Assembly: GCA_900754255.1 (NCBI GenBank)
Contig: CAAECI010000046.1
Location: 1 to 21,370 of the forward strand
Source: an uncultured Succinivibrio sp.
GTDB lineage: Bacteria > Pseudomonadota > Gammaproteobacteria > Enterobacterales > Succinivibrionaceae
Direction: 5' to 3'
DNA length: 21,370 nt
Made by a program: the position numbers and the translations under genes. The notes under the pieces are model-generated. The model saw only the letters and a program-made list of their open reading frames with translations, was not told where the DNA came from and ran no database searches. Below, piece by piece: positions 6,701 to 13,905 of the stretch; position 1 is the stretch's first letter; each line of letters opens with the position of its first letter.

Positions 6701-7507
6701 ATGGAATCGAAAAAAACTCGTCTCTATCTTGGAGATCACCTTAAAGTCTCACGCTTGGGCTTTTCCCACCACGGAGTATATGTAGGAGGCGGTGTCGTCA
6801 TCGCCAATACCCGTGACGGAGTAGCTGAGTATTCACTTGACGATTTTGCGCAGGGCTCAAAAATTTGCGTGATCTCGGAGAAAAAGAACTTTTCGCGCCA
6901 GGATATTGTGCTTAGAGCTCGTCAAAGGATAGGTGAAAAAAACTACAACGTGATCACCAACAATTGTGAGCATTTTGTCTTATGGTGCACGCAGGGACAC
7001 TCAAAAAGCGTTCAGGTTAAAAATGCGACCTTGGCAACGGTATCCGTAGCGGCCTGTTCCGTAGCGTTGGCCGTCAAGCACCGCGCTTATATAGAACAGG
7101 GGCTAAAGCTTGCCGTCAACTCAGCCGCCGCACACCCTGCGGGGGCTGCTTTAAAGGCGGTGATCGCAGGATTAAAAATTATAGATACTGCACAGAGTAT
7201 CAACGTCGGCTTCAATATCCTGAAAAAAGATCTTTCTCCTCTTGAGAAAACCTTGGCCGTAGCTGGAATTATAGGGGGCTTGTCTGAGAATGATGCCGAA
7301 AAAATAGCCACACAAATTGCAAAGCTTGGCAAGCGAGGGGCATCCGGAGCTCGGATTTTAAAAGACGGGGCAACGAAGCATATCAAATCAGGCATAACCC
7401 CAGTACGAGTAAAGCTTGAGAGCGGGGGCAAATATTTGGGAGGACTGGTGAATCGTCTCAAGCGTAAGACGCATCCTTTAGCCGAGCCGGCCGAGGACAC
7501 TCCCTAG
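6701..7507 (+). CDS. LRAT-domain (NlpC/P60-like) protein, probable acyltransferase or thiol hydrolase
   Basis: The first 100 or so residues of this 268-residue protein match the lecithin:retinol acyltransferase (LRAT) fold, a permuted NlpC/P60 cysteine enzyme. A histidine lies in SHHGVYVGGG (His24), an acidic strand and ISEKK follow, and the nucleophile motif is NNCEHFVLWC with Cys88. Such domains act on lipid or other acyl esters and amides; the bacterial substrates are mostly unknown. After residue 105 comes an alanine-rich hydrophobic stretch (ATLATVSVAACSVALAV), probably a membrane segment or hairpin. Then follow further Ala/Gly-rich helices (residues 130-210) and a basic tail. There is no signal peptide and no Shine-Dalgarno sequence, and the promoter appears to place the transcript start at the ATG. 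It is isolated, divergent from pncB and followed by an RpiR regulator. Confidence 0.8.
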   Translation: MESKKTRLYLGDHLKVSRLGFSHHGVYVGGGVVIANTRDGVAEYSLDDFAQGSKICVISEKKNFSRQDIVLRARQRIGEKNYNVITNNCEHFVLWCTQGHSKSVQVKNATLATVSVAACSVALAVKHRAYIEQGLKLAVNSAAAHPAGAALKAVIAGLKIIDTAQSINVGFNILKKDLSPLEKTLAVAGIIGGLSENDAEKIATQIAKLGKRGASGARILKDGATKHIKSGITPVRVKLESGGKYLGGLVNRLKRKTHPLAEPAEDTP

Positions 7508-7663
7508 CTTTCACAAAAAATGAAAAAATCATATTTTCTTACCTTCAAAAGAAAAGAATTTCTCACGCTTACAGGCGCAATGCTTGCCTAACATTACAAT
7601 CTGCTCCTGCTTTAAGCTTATTTTTTATTTAATATCAATATATTGTATTAATCAAATGGTAAT

Positions 7664-7704
7664 ATGAAATTTTTTTTAATTTGAGCAGGATCATGAAATT
7701 TTTT
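7664..7704 (+). repeat. Pair of direct repeats before the RpiR gene
   Basis: ATGAAATTTTTT occurs at 7664-7675 and again at 7693-7704, 29 bases apart. It lies in a very AT-rich stretch just upstream of a TATAAT (7709-7714). This may be an operator for autoregulation. AT-rich composition alone could also give it. Confidence 0.35.
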
Positions 7705-7780
7705 AACATATAATGGTGAACAATCTTTTTACATTAAATTTAACAATTTCTTCGTCTCGACACCATTATAAAAAACGTAT

Positions 7781-8635
7781 ATGACCATTCTAAAAAAACT
7801 CAACGATCCGCATATCAAGCTGTCTAAATCGGATCGCAGACTTATAGAGTATTTTTTAAAGTTCGGAACTCAGGCCTGCTCTTCCTCGATTTCAGAGATC
7901 TCAGATGCATGTAATGTTTCGCATGCCACGGTCACTCGTTTTGCCAGAAAATTTGATTTTGAGACGCTCAAGGATTTCAAAATAGCCTTAGCACAGGATC
8001 TTGGAGCACAGGACAGCTCCAATTCCTTGCTCACACCTTCAATTGATCTCAAGGATTCCTGCGAGATCACCGCCCAGAAGCTGTTGCAGCTGAACGTAAC
8101 CATGCTGACGCAATCCTCGCATGAGCTCGATTTTCAGGCCGTACGTAACCTTGTCCGTTATATCATAAGCTGCAGACGCGTTTTCTTCTTCGGCATAGGT
8201 GCGTCAGGCTTCATTGCCCGCGATGCCGCACGTAAATTTACCCGCCTTGGGATCAACACCGTAAATGCAACCGACAGTCATGACATGATGATGCACGCCT
8301 CATTGCTCTCCCGCGACGATCTGTGTATTTTCATCTCTACCTCGGGCAAGACGGCTGAAATTATCAAAGCGGCAAGACTTGCCAAGTTCCAGGGCGCCAA
8401 GATGACGGCCATTACCTCAGATTCAAGCTCCGAGCTGGGACGCATTTGTGATACGGCAGTCATGCACTCGGTTCATGAATCTGATTTGACCTCAGGCTAT
8501 GCAGACTCGAGACTGACAGTATTCTTCATCATAGATCTGCTGTTCATTGAGGTAATTAAGGTTATGGGAGAAACGGCTCTTAAAAATCGCAAGGCCACCG
8601 CCGATGCCATCAACACCCTCACGGAGGGCATTTAG
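7781..8635 (+). CDS. MurR/RpiR-family transcriptional regulator (HTH plus SIS domain)
   Basis: This is a 284-residue DNA-binding regulator that senses a phosphosugar. Residues 1-77 are the RpiR helix-turn-helix domain (LSKSDRRLIEYFLKFG, ISEISDACNVSHATVTRFAR, then the FDFETLKDFKIAL end). Residues about 120-260 are a SIS (sugar isomerase) domain with VFFFGIGASGFIARDAARKF, FISTSGKTAEIIKAARLAK and ITSDSSSELGRICD, the usual phosphosugar-binding loops. Family members control sugar, amino-sugar or sialic acid catabolic genes next to them, but no sugar gene is adjacent here, so the target is unknown. The ATG at 7781 fits the family N-terminus. No ribosome binding site precedes it, and a TATAAA (7767-7772) lies at the right distance for a leaderless transcript. 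A second TATAAT lies at 7709. Confidence 0.92.
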   Translation: MTILKKLNDPHIKLSKSDRRLIEYFLKFGTQACSSSISEISDACNVSHATVTRFARKFDFETLKDFKIALAQDLGAQDSSNSLLTPSIDLKDSCEITAQKLLQLNVTMLTQSSHELDFQAVRNLVRYIISCRRVFFFGIGASGFIARDAARKFTRLGINTVNATDSHDMMMHASLLSRDDLCIFISTSGKTAEIIKAARLAKFQGAKMTAITSDSSSELGRICDTAVMHSVHESDLTSGYADSRLTVFFIIDLLFIEVIKVMGETALKNRKATADAINTLTEGI

Positions 8636-8694
8636 GCGCGAAGAGCCGTTATTCGGGGGGACGCTTTTTTAAAGAGGATTATCATCCGTAGACA

Positions 8695-9246
8695 ATGTCA
8701 CACCAAATCTATCGGACGGATGATATGAAATCAAAGCTCTTATTAAAGATCGTTTTCGCAGTTATTTTCCTTTCTGCTGTCGTTCAGCTCTTTTTCTCCT
8801 ACGCCGGGATGTGGATCAATCTAACATCCTCCATGCCCCCCGGGATCTACCTAGAGAAAAAAGGAGAAATTCATAGGAATGACTATGTAATAAGCTGTTT
8901 GCCGTCAAATGCCGCCAAACTCGGTCAGGAGCGCCGTTACGTGGGTTATGGAAATTGTCACCTTCATACCGCACCTGTCGGTAAAAAAATGGTAGCCAGG
9001 GCGGGAGATCATGCCCAAATTGACAAGGACGGCATTCGCGTCAACGGCAAACTTCTGCGCAATACCGAGCCCTCTTTATTCGATGCCCAAAAAAGAAATC
9101 TCAAGCACTTCGAACTTAAAAGAAAGCTTGAAGATAATGAGGTATTGCTCGCCGTTGAAAAAAAGAATTCCTTTGATGCACGCTACTTCGGACCGTCATC
9201 CGTTGCGGACATACGCAGTACCGTGGAGCCTTTGTATTTGTTCTAA
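8695..9246 (+). CDS. TraF-like S26 signal peptidase family protein
   Basis: This 183-residue membrane-anchored serine peptidase belongs to the S26C (TraF) group, which processes conjugative pilins. A hydrophobic anchor spans residues 15-36. The catalytic serine is in INLTSSMPPGIY (Ser46) and the general-base lysine in VGKKMVARAGD (Lys98). A typical DGIRVNGK strand and the closing SFDARYFGP box follow. The second Met (position 8725) is an alternative start giving a more usual short N-terminus, with CGGA just upstream; the first ATG has AGAGGA only at long distance (about 17 bases). No conjugation, pilus or relaxase gene lies near, so it is an orphan that may process a chromosomally encoded substrate or be a relic. 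All visible catalytic residues are intact, which argues against decay. Confidence 0.82.
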   Translation: MSHQIYRTDDMKSKLLLKIVFAVIFLSAVVQLFFSYAGMWINLTSSMPPGIYLEKKGEIHRNDYVISCLPSNAAKLGQERRYVGYGNCHLHTAPVGKKMVARAGDHAQIDKDGIRVNGKLLRNTEPSLFDAQKRNLKHFELKRKLEDNEVLLAVEKKNSFDARYFGPSSVADIRSTVEPLYLF

Positions 9247-9285
9247 AAAATAAGGATCCTCTTTTTTTGAGGATCCCCTTATTTT
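9247..9285. terminator. Strong bidirectional terminator between the TraF-like gene and fabF
   Basis: AAAATAAGGATCCTC and GAGGATCC-CTTATTTT form a long stem, with one extra C, around a seven-T loop, lying between convergent genes. T-runs are present in both reading directions. Confidence 0.85.
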
Positions 9286-9299
9286 ATAAATATTTCAAA

Positions 9300-10544
9300 T
9301 CAGACGCGCTTAAATATAAGCGATCCGTTGGTTCCGCCGAAGCCGAAATTATTTGACAAAGCATATTCTATATCATGCTTTTGGGCCGTATTCGGAACCA
9401 AGTTGAAGGAGCCTACCTCGTCCTCGGGATCGTCAAGATTGACGGTAGGAGGACAGATCTGATCACGAATTGCCAAAACGGTGATCACGGCCTCGATGGC
9501 GCCTGCTGCCCCCAAAAGATGTCCGGTCATGGACTTAGTGGAGCTCATGCAGGTATTTTGAGGAGCATCACCCCAAATACTCTTCACGGCACGCAACTCC
9601 GAAAGATCGCCCACATGGGTCGAGGTTCCGTGTGCATTGATGTAGTTCACGCGCTCAGGCTCGATACCGGCATCCTTTAAGGCATGACGAATGGAGCGCA
9701 CCGCTCCCTCTCCGTTCTCGGGGGTAGCCGTCATATGGAAGGCGTCGCCTGACATACCGAAGCCGGTGATCTCGGCATAGATCTTAGCCCCGCGAGCCTT
9801 AGCATGCTCATACTCCTCAAGCACCAATACTCCGGCACCGTCGCCTAAAATAAATCCGTCGCGCCCCTTATCCCAAGGTCTTGAAGCCTTCTCGGGCTCG
9901 TCATTGCGGTGGGACAAGGCCTTCAGAGCACTGAAACCGCCTATACCCATGGGAGTGGAGGCTTTTTCTGAGCCGCCGCACACCATCACATCGGCATCAC
10001 CGTATTGAATAAGTCTGTATGACAGACCGATGGCATGAGTTCCGGTAGCACAGGCCGTGACCGTAGACAAATTGGGACCGCGCAGACCCTTCATAATTGA
10101 AAGCTGCCCCGAAACCATATTGATGATGGTGGAAGGAACGAAGAAAGGAGAAATTCCCTTGGGACCGCGGGCGGCAAGACCGTTGATATTCTTTTCGATG
10201 AGCGTAAGTCCGCCGATCCCGGAGCCGATCATGGTACCGATACGATCGCGGTTTTCGTCGGTGATCTCGATCCCCGAATCATCAAGGGCCATGATCCCGG
10301 CAGCTATACCGTACTGGATGAATTCATCCATCTTACGCTGATCTTTAGCGTTGATACCCCAAGCGGCGGCATCAAAATCTTTGACGGTACCGGCGATTTT
10401 TACTGAAAAATCGGACACATCAAAATGCTCGATTCTGCTGATGCCGCTTTTACCGGCCAAAAGATTCTTCCAAGACTCCTCAGCCGTATTTCCTACAGGA
10501 CTGAGCATTCCCAAACCGGTTACTACTACTCTGCGATTTTGCAC
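9300..10544 (-). CDS. fabF: 3-oxoacyl-ACP synthase II (KAS II)
   Basis: This enzyme condenses malonyl-ACP with growing acyl-ACP chains in type II fatty acid synthesis. Visible are the N-terminal RRVVVTGLGMLSPVG, the nucleophile in VTACATGTHAIG (Cys165) and the two catalytic histidines in NAHGTSTHVGD and STKSMTGHLLGAAGA. The C-terminal NNFGFGGTNGSL is also present. An ATG lies at 10565, but it has no ribosome site. GTG at 10544 has GGAG 9 bases upstream and gives 414 residues starting MQNRRVVVTG, matching the usual 413. I therefore choose GTG. Two terminators separate it from acpP, so it depends on readthrough or an unseen promoter. The usual next genes pabC and mltG are absent. Confidence 0.93.
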   Translation of the reverse strand: MQNRRVVVTGLGMLSPVGNTAEESWKNLLAGKSGISRIEHFDVSDFSVKIAGTVKDFDAAAWGINAKDQRKMDEFIQYGIAAGIMALDDSGIEITDENRDRIGTMIGSGIGGLTLIEKNINGLAARGPKGISPFFVPSTIINMVSGQLSIMKGLRGPNLSTVTACATGTHAIGLSYRLIQYGDADVMVCGGSEKASTPMGIGGFSALKALSHRNDEPEKASRPWDKGRDGFILGDGAGVLVLEEYEHAKARGAKIYAEITGFGMSGDAFHMTATPENGEGAVRSIRHALKDAGIEPERVNYINAHGTSTHVGDLSELRAVKSIWGDAPQNTCMSSTKSMTGHLLGAAGAIEAVITVLAIRDQICPPTVNLDDPEDEVGSFNLVPNTAQKHDIEYALSNNFGFGGTNGSLIFKRV

Positions 10545-10570
10545 CGTCAAAGTCTCCAAATTCATTGCTT

Positions 10571-10602
10571 AAAATAAAAACGGAGAAGTAATAAGCTTCT
10601 CC
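10571..10602 (-). terminator. Second terminator between acpP and fabF
   Basis: On the minus strand GGAGAAG and CTTCTCC form a perfect 7-bp stem with a 7-base loop, followed by GTTTTTATTTT. It lies only 16 bases before the first fabF ATG. Confidence 0.75.
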
Positions 10603-10616
10603 ATCAAATAAAATCT

Positions 10617-10640
10617 AAGAAAAGGCGGGATTTACCCGCC
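10617..10640 (-). terminator. First terminator after acpP
   Basis: On the minus strand GGCGGG and CCCGCC form a 6-bp all-GC stem with a 5-base loop, followed by TTTTCTT. It begins 15 bases after the acpP stop codon. Confidence 0.8.
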
Positions 10641-10655
10641 TGCTCAGAACAAAAA

Positions 10656-10904
10656 TTATTTCTCGTCGTCCTGATGCTTCTCGATGTAATCGATGGCAGC
10701 CTGAACAGTGTTGATCTTCTCGGCTTCCTCATCAGGGATCTCGGTCTTGAACTCTTCTTCAAGTGCCATTACGAGCTCGACGGTATCCAATGAATCAGCA
10801 CCGAGATCATCTACAAATGATGCGGCAGGAACCACATCCTCGGGCTTAACACAAAGCTGGTCGACAATAATCTTCTTTACGCGTTCTTCAATACTGTTGC
10901 TCAT
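10656..10904 (-). CDS. acpP: Acyl carrier protein
   Basis: This 82-residue acidic helical protein carries acyl chains on a phosphopantetheine arm. The attachment serine is in GADSLDTVELVMALEEEF (Ser38), and the sequence is nearly that of Escherichia AcpP. A good AGGAA site lies 6 bases before the ATG. It has 180 bases of leader space after fabG with a TATAAT (11003-11008) and two small hairpins, and two terminators behind it. This is the expected arrangement for a protein made in large excess over its enzymes. Confidence 0.98.
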   Translation of the reverse strand: MSNSIEERVKKIIVDQLCVKPEDVVPAASFVDDLGADSLDTVELVMALEEEFKTEIPDEEAEKINTVQAAIDYIEKHQDDEK

Positions 10905-11008
10905 TTGTTTCCTTGATCAGTTCTTGCGCCGAGGCGCAGACATCTGTCCTCTTTACGTTTAAAGAGCCGGGCCCTATGCCCGACCTCTGAAAAGTTAAGT
11001 TAATTATA
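10905..11008 (-). promoter_or_regulatory. Probable acpP promoter and structured leader
   Basis: A perfect TATAAT (11003-11008) lies about 100 bases before acpP. No good -35 is seen at 17 bases. The transcript would carry a hairpin of CGGGC/GCCCG flanked by AGAG/CTCT (about 10962-10988) and a TGCGC/GCGCA hairpin near the ribosome site (about 10925-10938). They may stabilise the mRNA. Confidence 0.45.
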
Positions 11009-11084
11009 TATGTTTTCCTGTCACATTGGTAGCACACAAATATTCAATTTTGCGTATTTGCTCCCAACTTTAACAAAAACTATG

Positions 11085-11831
11085 TTAACCGCAGTACAAA
11101 CCGCCGTTTACATCTATGACCGTACCGGTGATGTATGAAGCCATATCGGATGCAAGGAACAAAGCAGCTCCGGCAATATCAGCAGCCGTTGCAGCTCTCT
11201 TTAAGGGTATGGTATCCGTCCAAGCCTTAAGCTGCTCGGGCTTGAGGCTTGCGGTCATATCGGTTGCCACAAAGCCCGGGGCAATGCAATTGACGGTGAT
11301 CCCTCTCGATGCCACTTCCTTGGCCAGAGATTTCGAAAAACCTATAAGTCCCGCCTTGGCAGCTGCATAATTGCACTGTCCGGCATTGCCGGTCTCTCCG
11401 ACTATGGAGGCTACGGAGATGATTGCACCTGCACGCTTTTTCATCATTTTTGCCGAACAGAGCTTGGCAAGGCGCATCTGGGCCGTAAGATTGCACTGAA
11501 TGACGTCGTTCCAATCCTCGTCCTTCATGCGCATAAGCAGAGTATCGCGGGTTATTCCGGCGTTATTGATGAGTACGTCGGGGGCTCTGCCGTATTTTTC
11601 CTCTACGGCCTTGAACAAATCATCCACGGAAGTGTTGTTAAGGCCGTTCATAACAAAGCCCGTTCCGTGACCTGCTAGGTACTCCGTGATGGCATCGGCA
11701 CCGTTTTGTGAGGTTGCCGTTCCGCATACCTCGGCCCCGTGAGCTGCAAATTCCTGTGCTACGGCCTTACCTATTCCACGGGAGGCTCCGGTCACCAAAA
11801 CCAGCTTTCCGCTCATATCCAGATCAAACAT
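11085..11831 (-). CDS. fabG: 3-oxoacyl-ACP reductase
   Basis: This 248-residue SDR enzyme performs the NADPH-dependent first reduction of the elongation cycle. TGASRGIG (cofactor), VLINNAGITRD, the serine in ISVASIVG and YAAAKAG (Tyr-x-x-x-Lys) are present, and the C-terminus ITGTVIDVNGG is standard. Full length matches the family (244 in Escherichia). GAGGT lies 7 bases before the ATG. It starts 16 bases after fabD ends, so the two are likely co-transcribed. Its place in the fab cluster sets it apart from the unrelated SDR at 4138. Confidence 0.97.
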   Translation of the reverse strand: MFDLDMSGKLVLVTGASRGIGKAVAQEFAAHGAEVCGTATSQNGADAITEYLAGHGTGFVMNGLNNTSVDDLFKAVEEKYGRAPDVLINNAGITRDTLLMRMKDEDWNDVIQCNLTAQMRLAKLCSAKMMKKRAGAIISVASIVGETGNAGQCNYAAAKAGLIGFSKSLAKEVASRGITVNCIAPGFVATDMTASLKPEQLKAWTDTIPLKRAATAADIAGAALFLASDMASYITGTVIDVNGGLYCG

Positions 11832-11847
11832 TTATTGCACCTCAAAA

Positions 11848-12783
11848 TCAGTTGAGAATTTCAAGAGTCTTGCTTAAGGACTCGGGATCGCAAACATTGG
11901 CCGCACCCAAGGTCTTGTCGATGCGACGTACCATGCCGGATAAAACCTTGTTGGGACCGGTTTCAACCAAAACCTCAACCCCGGCTTTTTTCATTTCCGT
12001 CACGGTCTGTGCCCAACGTACGGGACCGGTAAGCTGCAGAACCAGCGCTTTCACAATTTCTTCGGCCGCACTTTCCGGTTTGGCATAGGCATTTGAATAA
12101 ACGGGGATCTTGGCATCGCAAACCTTGATCTCCTTCAGGGCCTCCTGCAAACGATCGGCCGCACTTTGCATGAGCGGACAATGCGAGGGGGCGGAAACGG
12201 CCAGAGGGACCACTCGACGCGCACCGGCCTGTGCCAAAAGCTCCGAGGCCTTTTTTACCCCCTCACTGCTGCCTGATATTACAACCTGTCCCGGAGTATT
12301 AAAATTGGCAGCCCATACGCCGTGACCGCTTTCCTCGGCAGCCATTTTGCAATTATCTATGATCACCTGATCATCAAGTCCTAAGACAGCAGCCATGGCA
12401 CCGCGCCCTGCAGGTACGGCCTCCTGCATAGCTTGTCCGCGCAAACGCACCAGACGCACGGCATCCTTGAACTCAAGCACGCCTGCAGCCACCAATGCAC
12501 TGTATTCGCCCAGAGAGTGGCCCGCCACACAGGCCGGATCGCCTGCTTTTTCTCTCAATGCTCTGAAGGCTGCCACGGACGCAGTAAGAATAGCCGGCTG
12601 AGTTATCTCAGTACGATTAAGCTCCTCCTCAGGACCGTTTAAAGTCAAAGAGCGCAGATCGTAGCCCAAGGCCTCACCGGCCTCGTCATAGGTTGCATTA
12701 ACAATGGGATCTTCCATGAACGAGGCGAACATACCCACAAACTGAGATCCCTGTCCCGGGAATACGGCTGCAAATTTTTTCAT
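11848..12783 (-). CDS. fabD: Malonyl-CoA:ACP transacylase
   Basis: This 311-residue enzyme transfers malonate from CoA to ACP. FPGQGSQFVGM at the N-terminus, the nucleophile motif AGHSLGEYSAL (Ser90), and the histidine in the SAPSHCPLM block are visible. The frame is open upstream to a TTG at 12816. The ATG at 12783 gives the normal MKKFAAVFPGQGSQ start, has CGGAA 6 bases before it, and gives a length close to the usual 309. It lies between fabH and fabG on the same strand, 58 bases after fabH. Confidence 0.96.
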   Translation of the reverse strand: MKKFAAVFPGQGSQFVGMFASFMEDPIVNATYDEAGEALGYDLRSLTLNGPEEELNRTEITQPAILTASVAAFRALREKAGDPACVAGHSLGEYSALVAAGVLEFKDAVRLVRLRGQAMQEAVPAGRGAMAAVLGLDDQVIIDNCKMAAEESGHGVWAANFNTPGQVVISGSSEGVKKASELLAQAGARRVVPLAVSAPSHCPLMQSAADRLQEALKEIKVCDAKIPVYSNAYAKPESAAEEIVKALVLQLTGPVRWAQTVTEMKKAGVEVLVETGPNKVLSGMVRRIDKTLGAANVCDPESLSKTLEILN

Positions 12784-12841
12784 ATCAATTCCGTTGCACC
12801 GAAGGCGCATCTCCAAAACAAAAATAAATTTTTAAAACCTT

Positions 12842-13810
12842 TTAATAACGGATCAAGGCTGATCCCCAAGTAAAGCCGCCGCCGAAGGATTCGAGCAAAA
12901 TTAGGGATCCGCGCTTAATAAGCCCCTTGCGTACACCTTCATCAAGTGCCAAAGGCACGGATGCGGATGAAGTATTCCCCTGCTTATCCAAAGTCAGGAC
13001 CACGCGCGACATATCAAGTCCGAGTTTTTTTGCCGTCGCCGCAATGATGCGTAAATTAGCCTGATGCGGCACCAAGAAATCAAGATCCTTGGCCTTAACA
13101 CCTGCAGCTTCAAGAGTATCGGATACCAAACCGGAAAGACAAACCACCGCATGGCGGAATACGTCGTTACCCTTCATAAAAAGATATGAGCTGTCGGAGT
13201 CGTCTCCGCCGCGAGTTGGGAACGGTAACTTTAATAAAGGCCCGAATTTGGGATCTGAGGACAGCTTAACTGCAAGCGTACCCTGCTCTGCGGATTTTCC
13301 AAGTACACAAGCCCCGGCCCCGTCTCCGAACAAAATGACGGTGGTGCGATCAGCAGGATCACAGGCACGTGAAAGCAGATCCGTGCCGATCACCAGCACC
13401 CTCTCACACATTCCCGAGAGGATCATGGAATGAGCAAGCCCATAGCCGTAACTAAAGCCGGCACAGGCCGCCGCTACGTCAAAGGCGGGAACACCGCTTA
13501 TTCCCAAAAGTCCCGCGATTTCACAGGCGGTGGAGGGAAAGGCGTTTTTGCCTGAGGTGGTAGCACATATGATCGCGTCGACGTCGCCGGCAGTCATGCC
13601 GGCACTATCCAAGGCCTTCACGGCAGCCTCAAATCCCATGGAAGCGGCACTTTCATCGGGAGCGGCAATACGCCGTTCGCGTATGCCGGTACGTTCCACT
13701 ATCCACTCGTCTGATGTATCTACCATCTTTTCGAGATCCGCATTGGTGCGGATCTGTTCCGGAAGATAGCTGCCGGTTCCTAGGATTTTGGTGAACAAGG
13801 TTTTACTCAT
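12842..13810 (-). CDS. fabH: 3-oxoacyl-ACP synthase III (KAS III)
   Basis: This 322-residue enzyme starts fatty acid chains by condensing acetyl-CoA with malonyl-ACP. The N-terminus ILGTGSYLPEQIRTNADL is almost the Escherichia one. The catalytic triad is complete: Cys116 in AAACAGFSYG, His in VPHQANLRI and Asn in GNTSSASVP. The C-terminal ESFGGGFTWGSALIRY is also typical. No clear ribosome site precedes the ATG. A possible terminator and an extended -10 (TGGTATCAT, about 13842-13850) lie between plsX and this gene, so it may have its own promoter. Confidence 0.97.
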   Translation of the reverse strand: MSKTLFTKILGTGSYLPEQIRTNADLEKMVDTSDEWIVERTGIRERRIAAPDESAASMGFEAAVKALDSAGMTAGDVDAIICATTSGKNAFPSTACEIAGLLGISGVPAFDVAAACAGFSYGYGLAHSMILSGMCERVLVIGTDLLSRACDPADRTTVILFGDGAGACVLGKSAEQGTLAVKLSSDPKFGPLLKLPFPTRGGDDSDSSYLFMKGNDVFRHAVVCLSGLVSDTLEAAGVKAKDLDFLVPHQANLRIIAATAKKLGLDMSRVVLTLDKQGNTSSASVPLALDEGVRKGLIKRGSLILLESFGGGFTWGSALIRY

Positions 13811-13849
13811 TTGTGTGTTATAACTGAAAAAAACTGCGTCTATGATACC

Positions 13850-13888
13850 AAAAAAAGCCCGCTAGCCAGTAAAACGCTTTAGCAAGGC
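13850..13888 (-). terminator. Possible terminator between plsX and fabH
   Basis: On the minus strand GCCTTGCTA and TAGCGGGC pair over seven positions, two of them wobbles, with a 15-base loop, followed by seven T. It lies about 17 bases after the plsX stop. Weaker than the other terminators of the cluster. Confidence 0.45.
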
Positions 13889-13905
13889 ATGATCAAAAGC
13901 AAAAT

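Noticed and set aside
8695..9246. Mobile or conjugative element signalled by the TraF-like gene
   Set aside because: No integrase, relaxase, transposase, direct repeats or tRNA-end duplication was found around it, so no element can be delimited.
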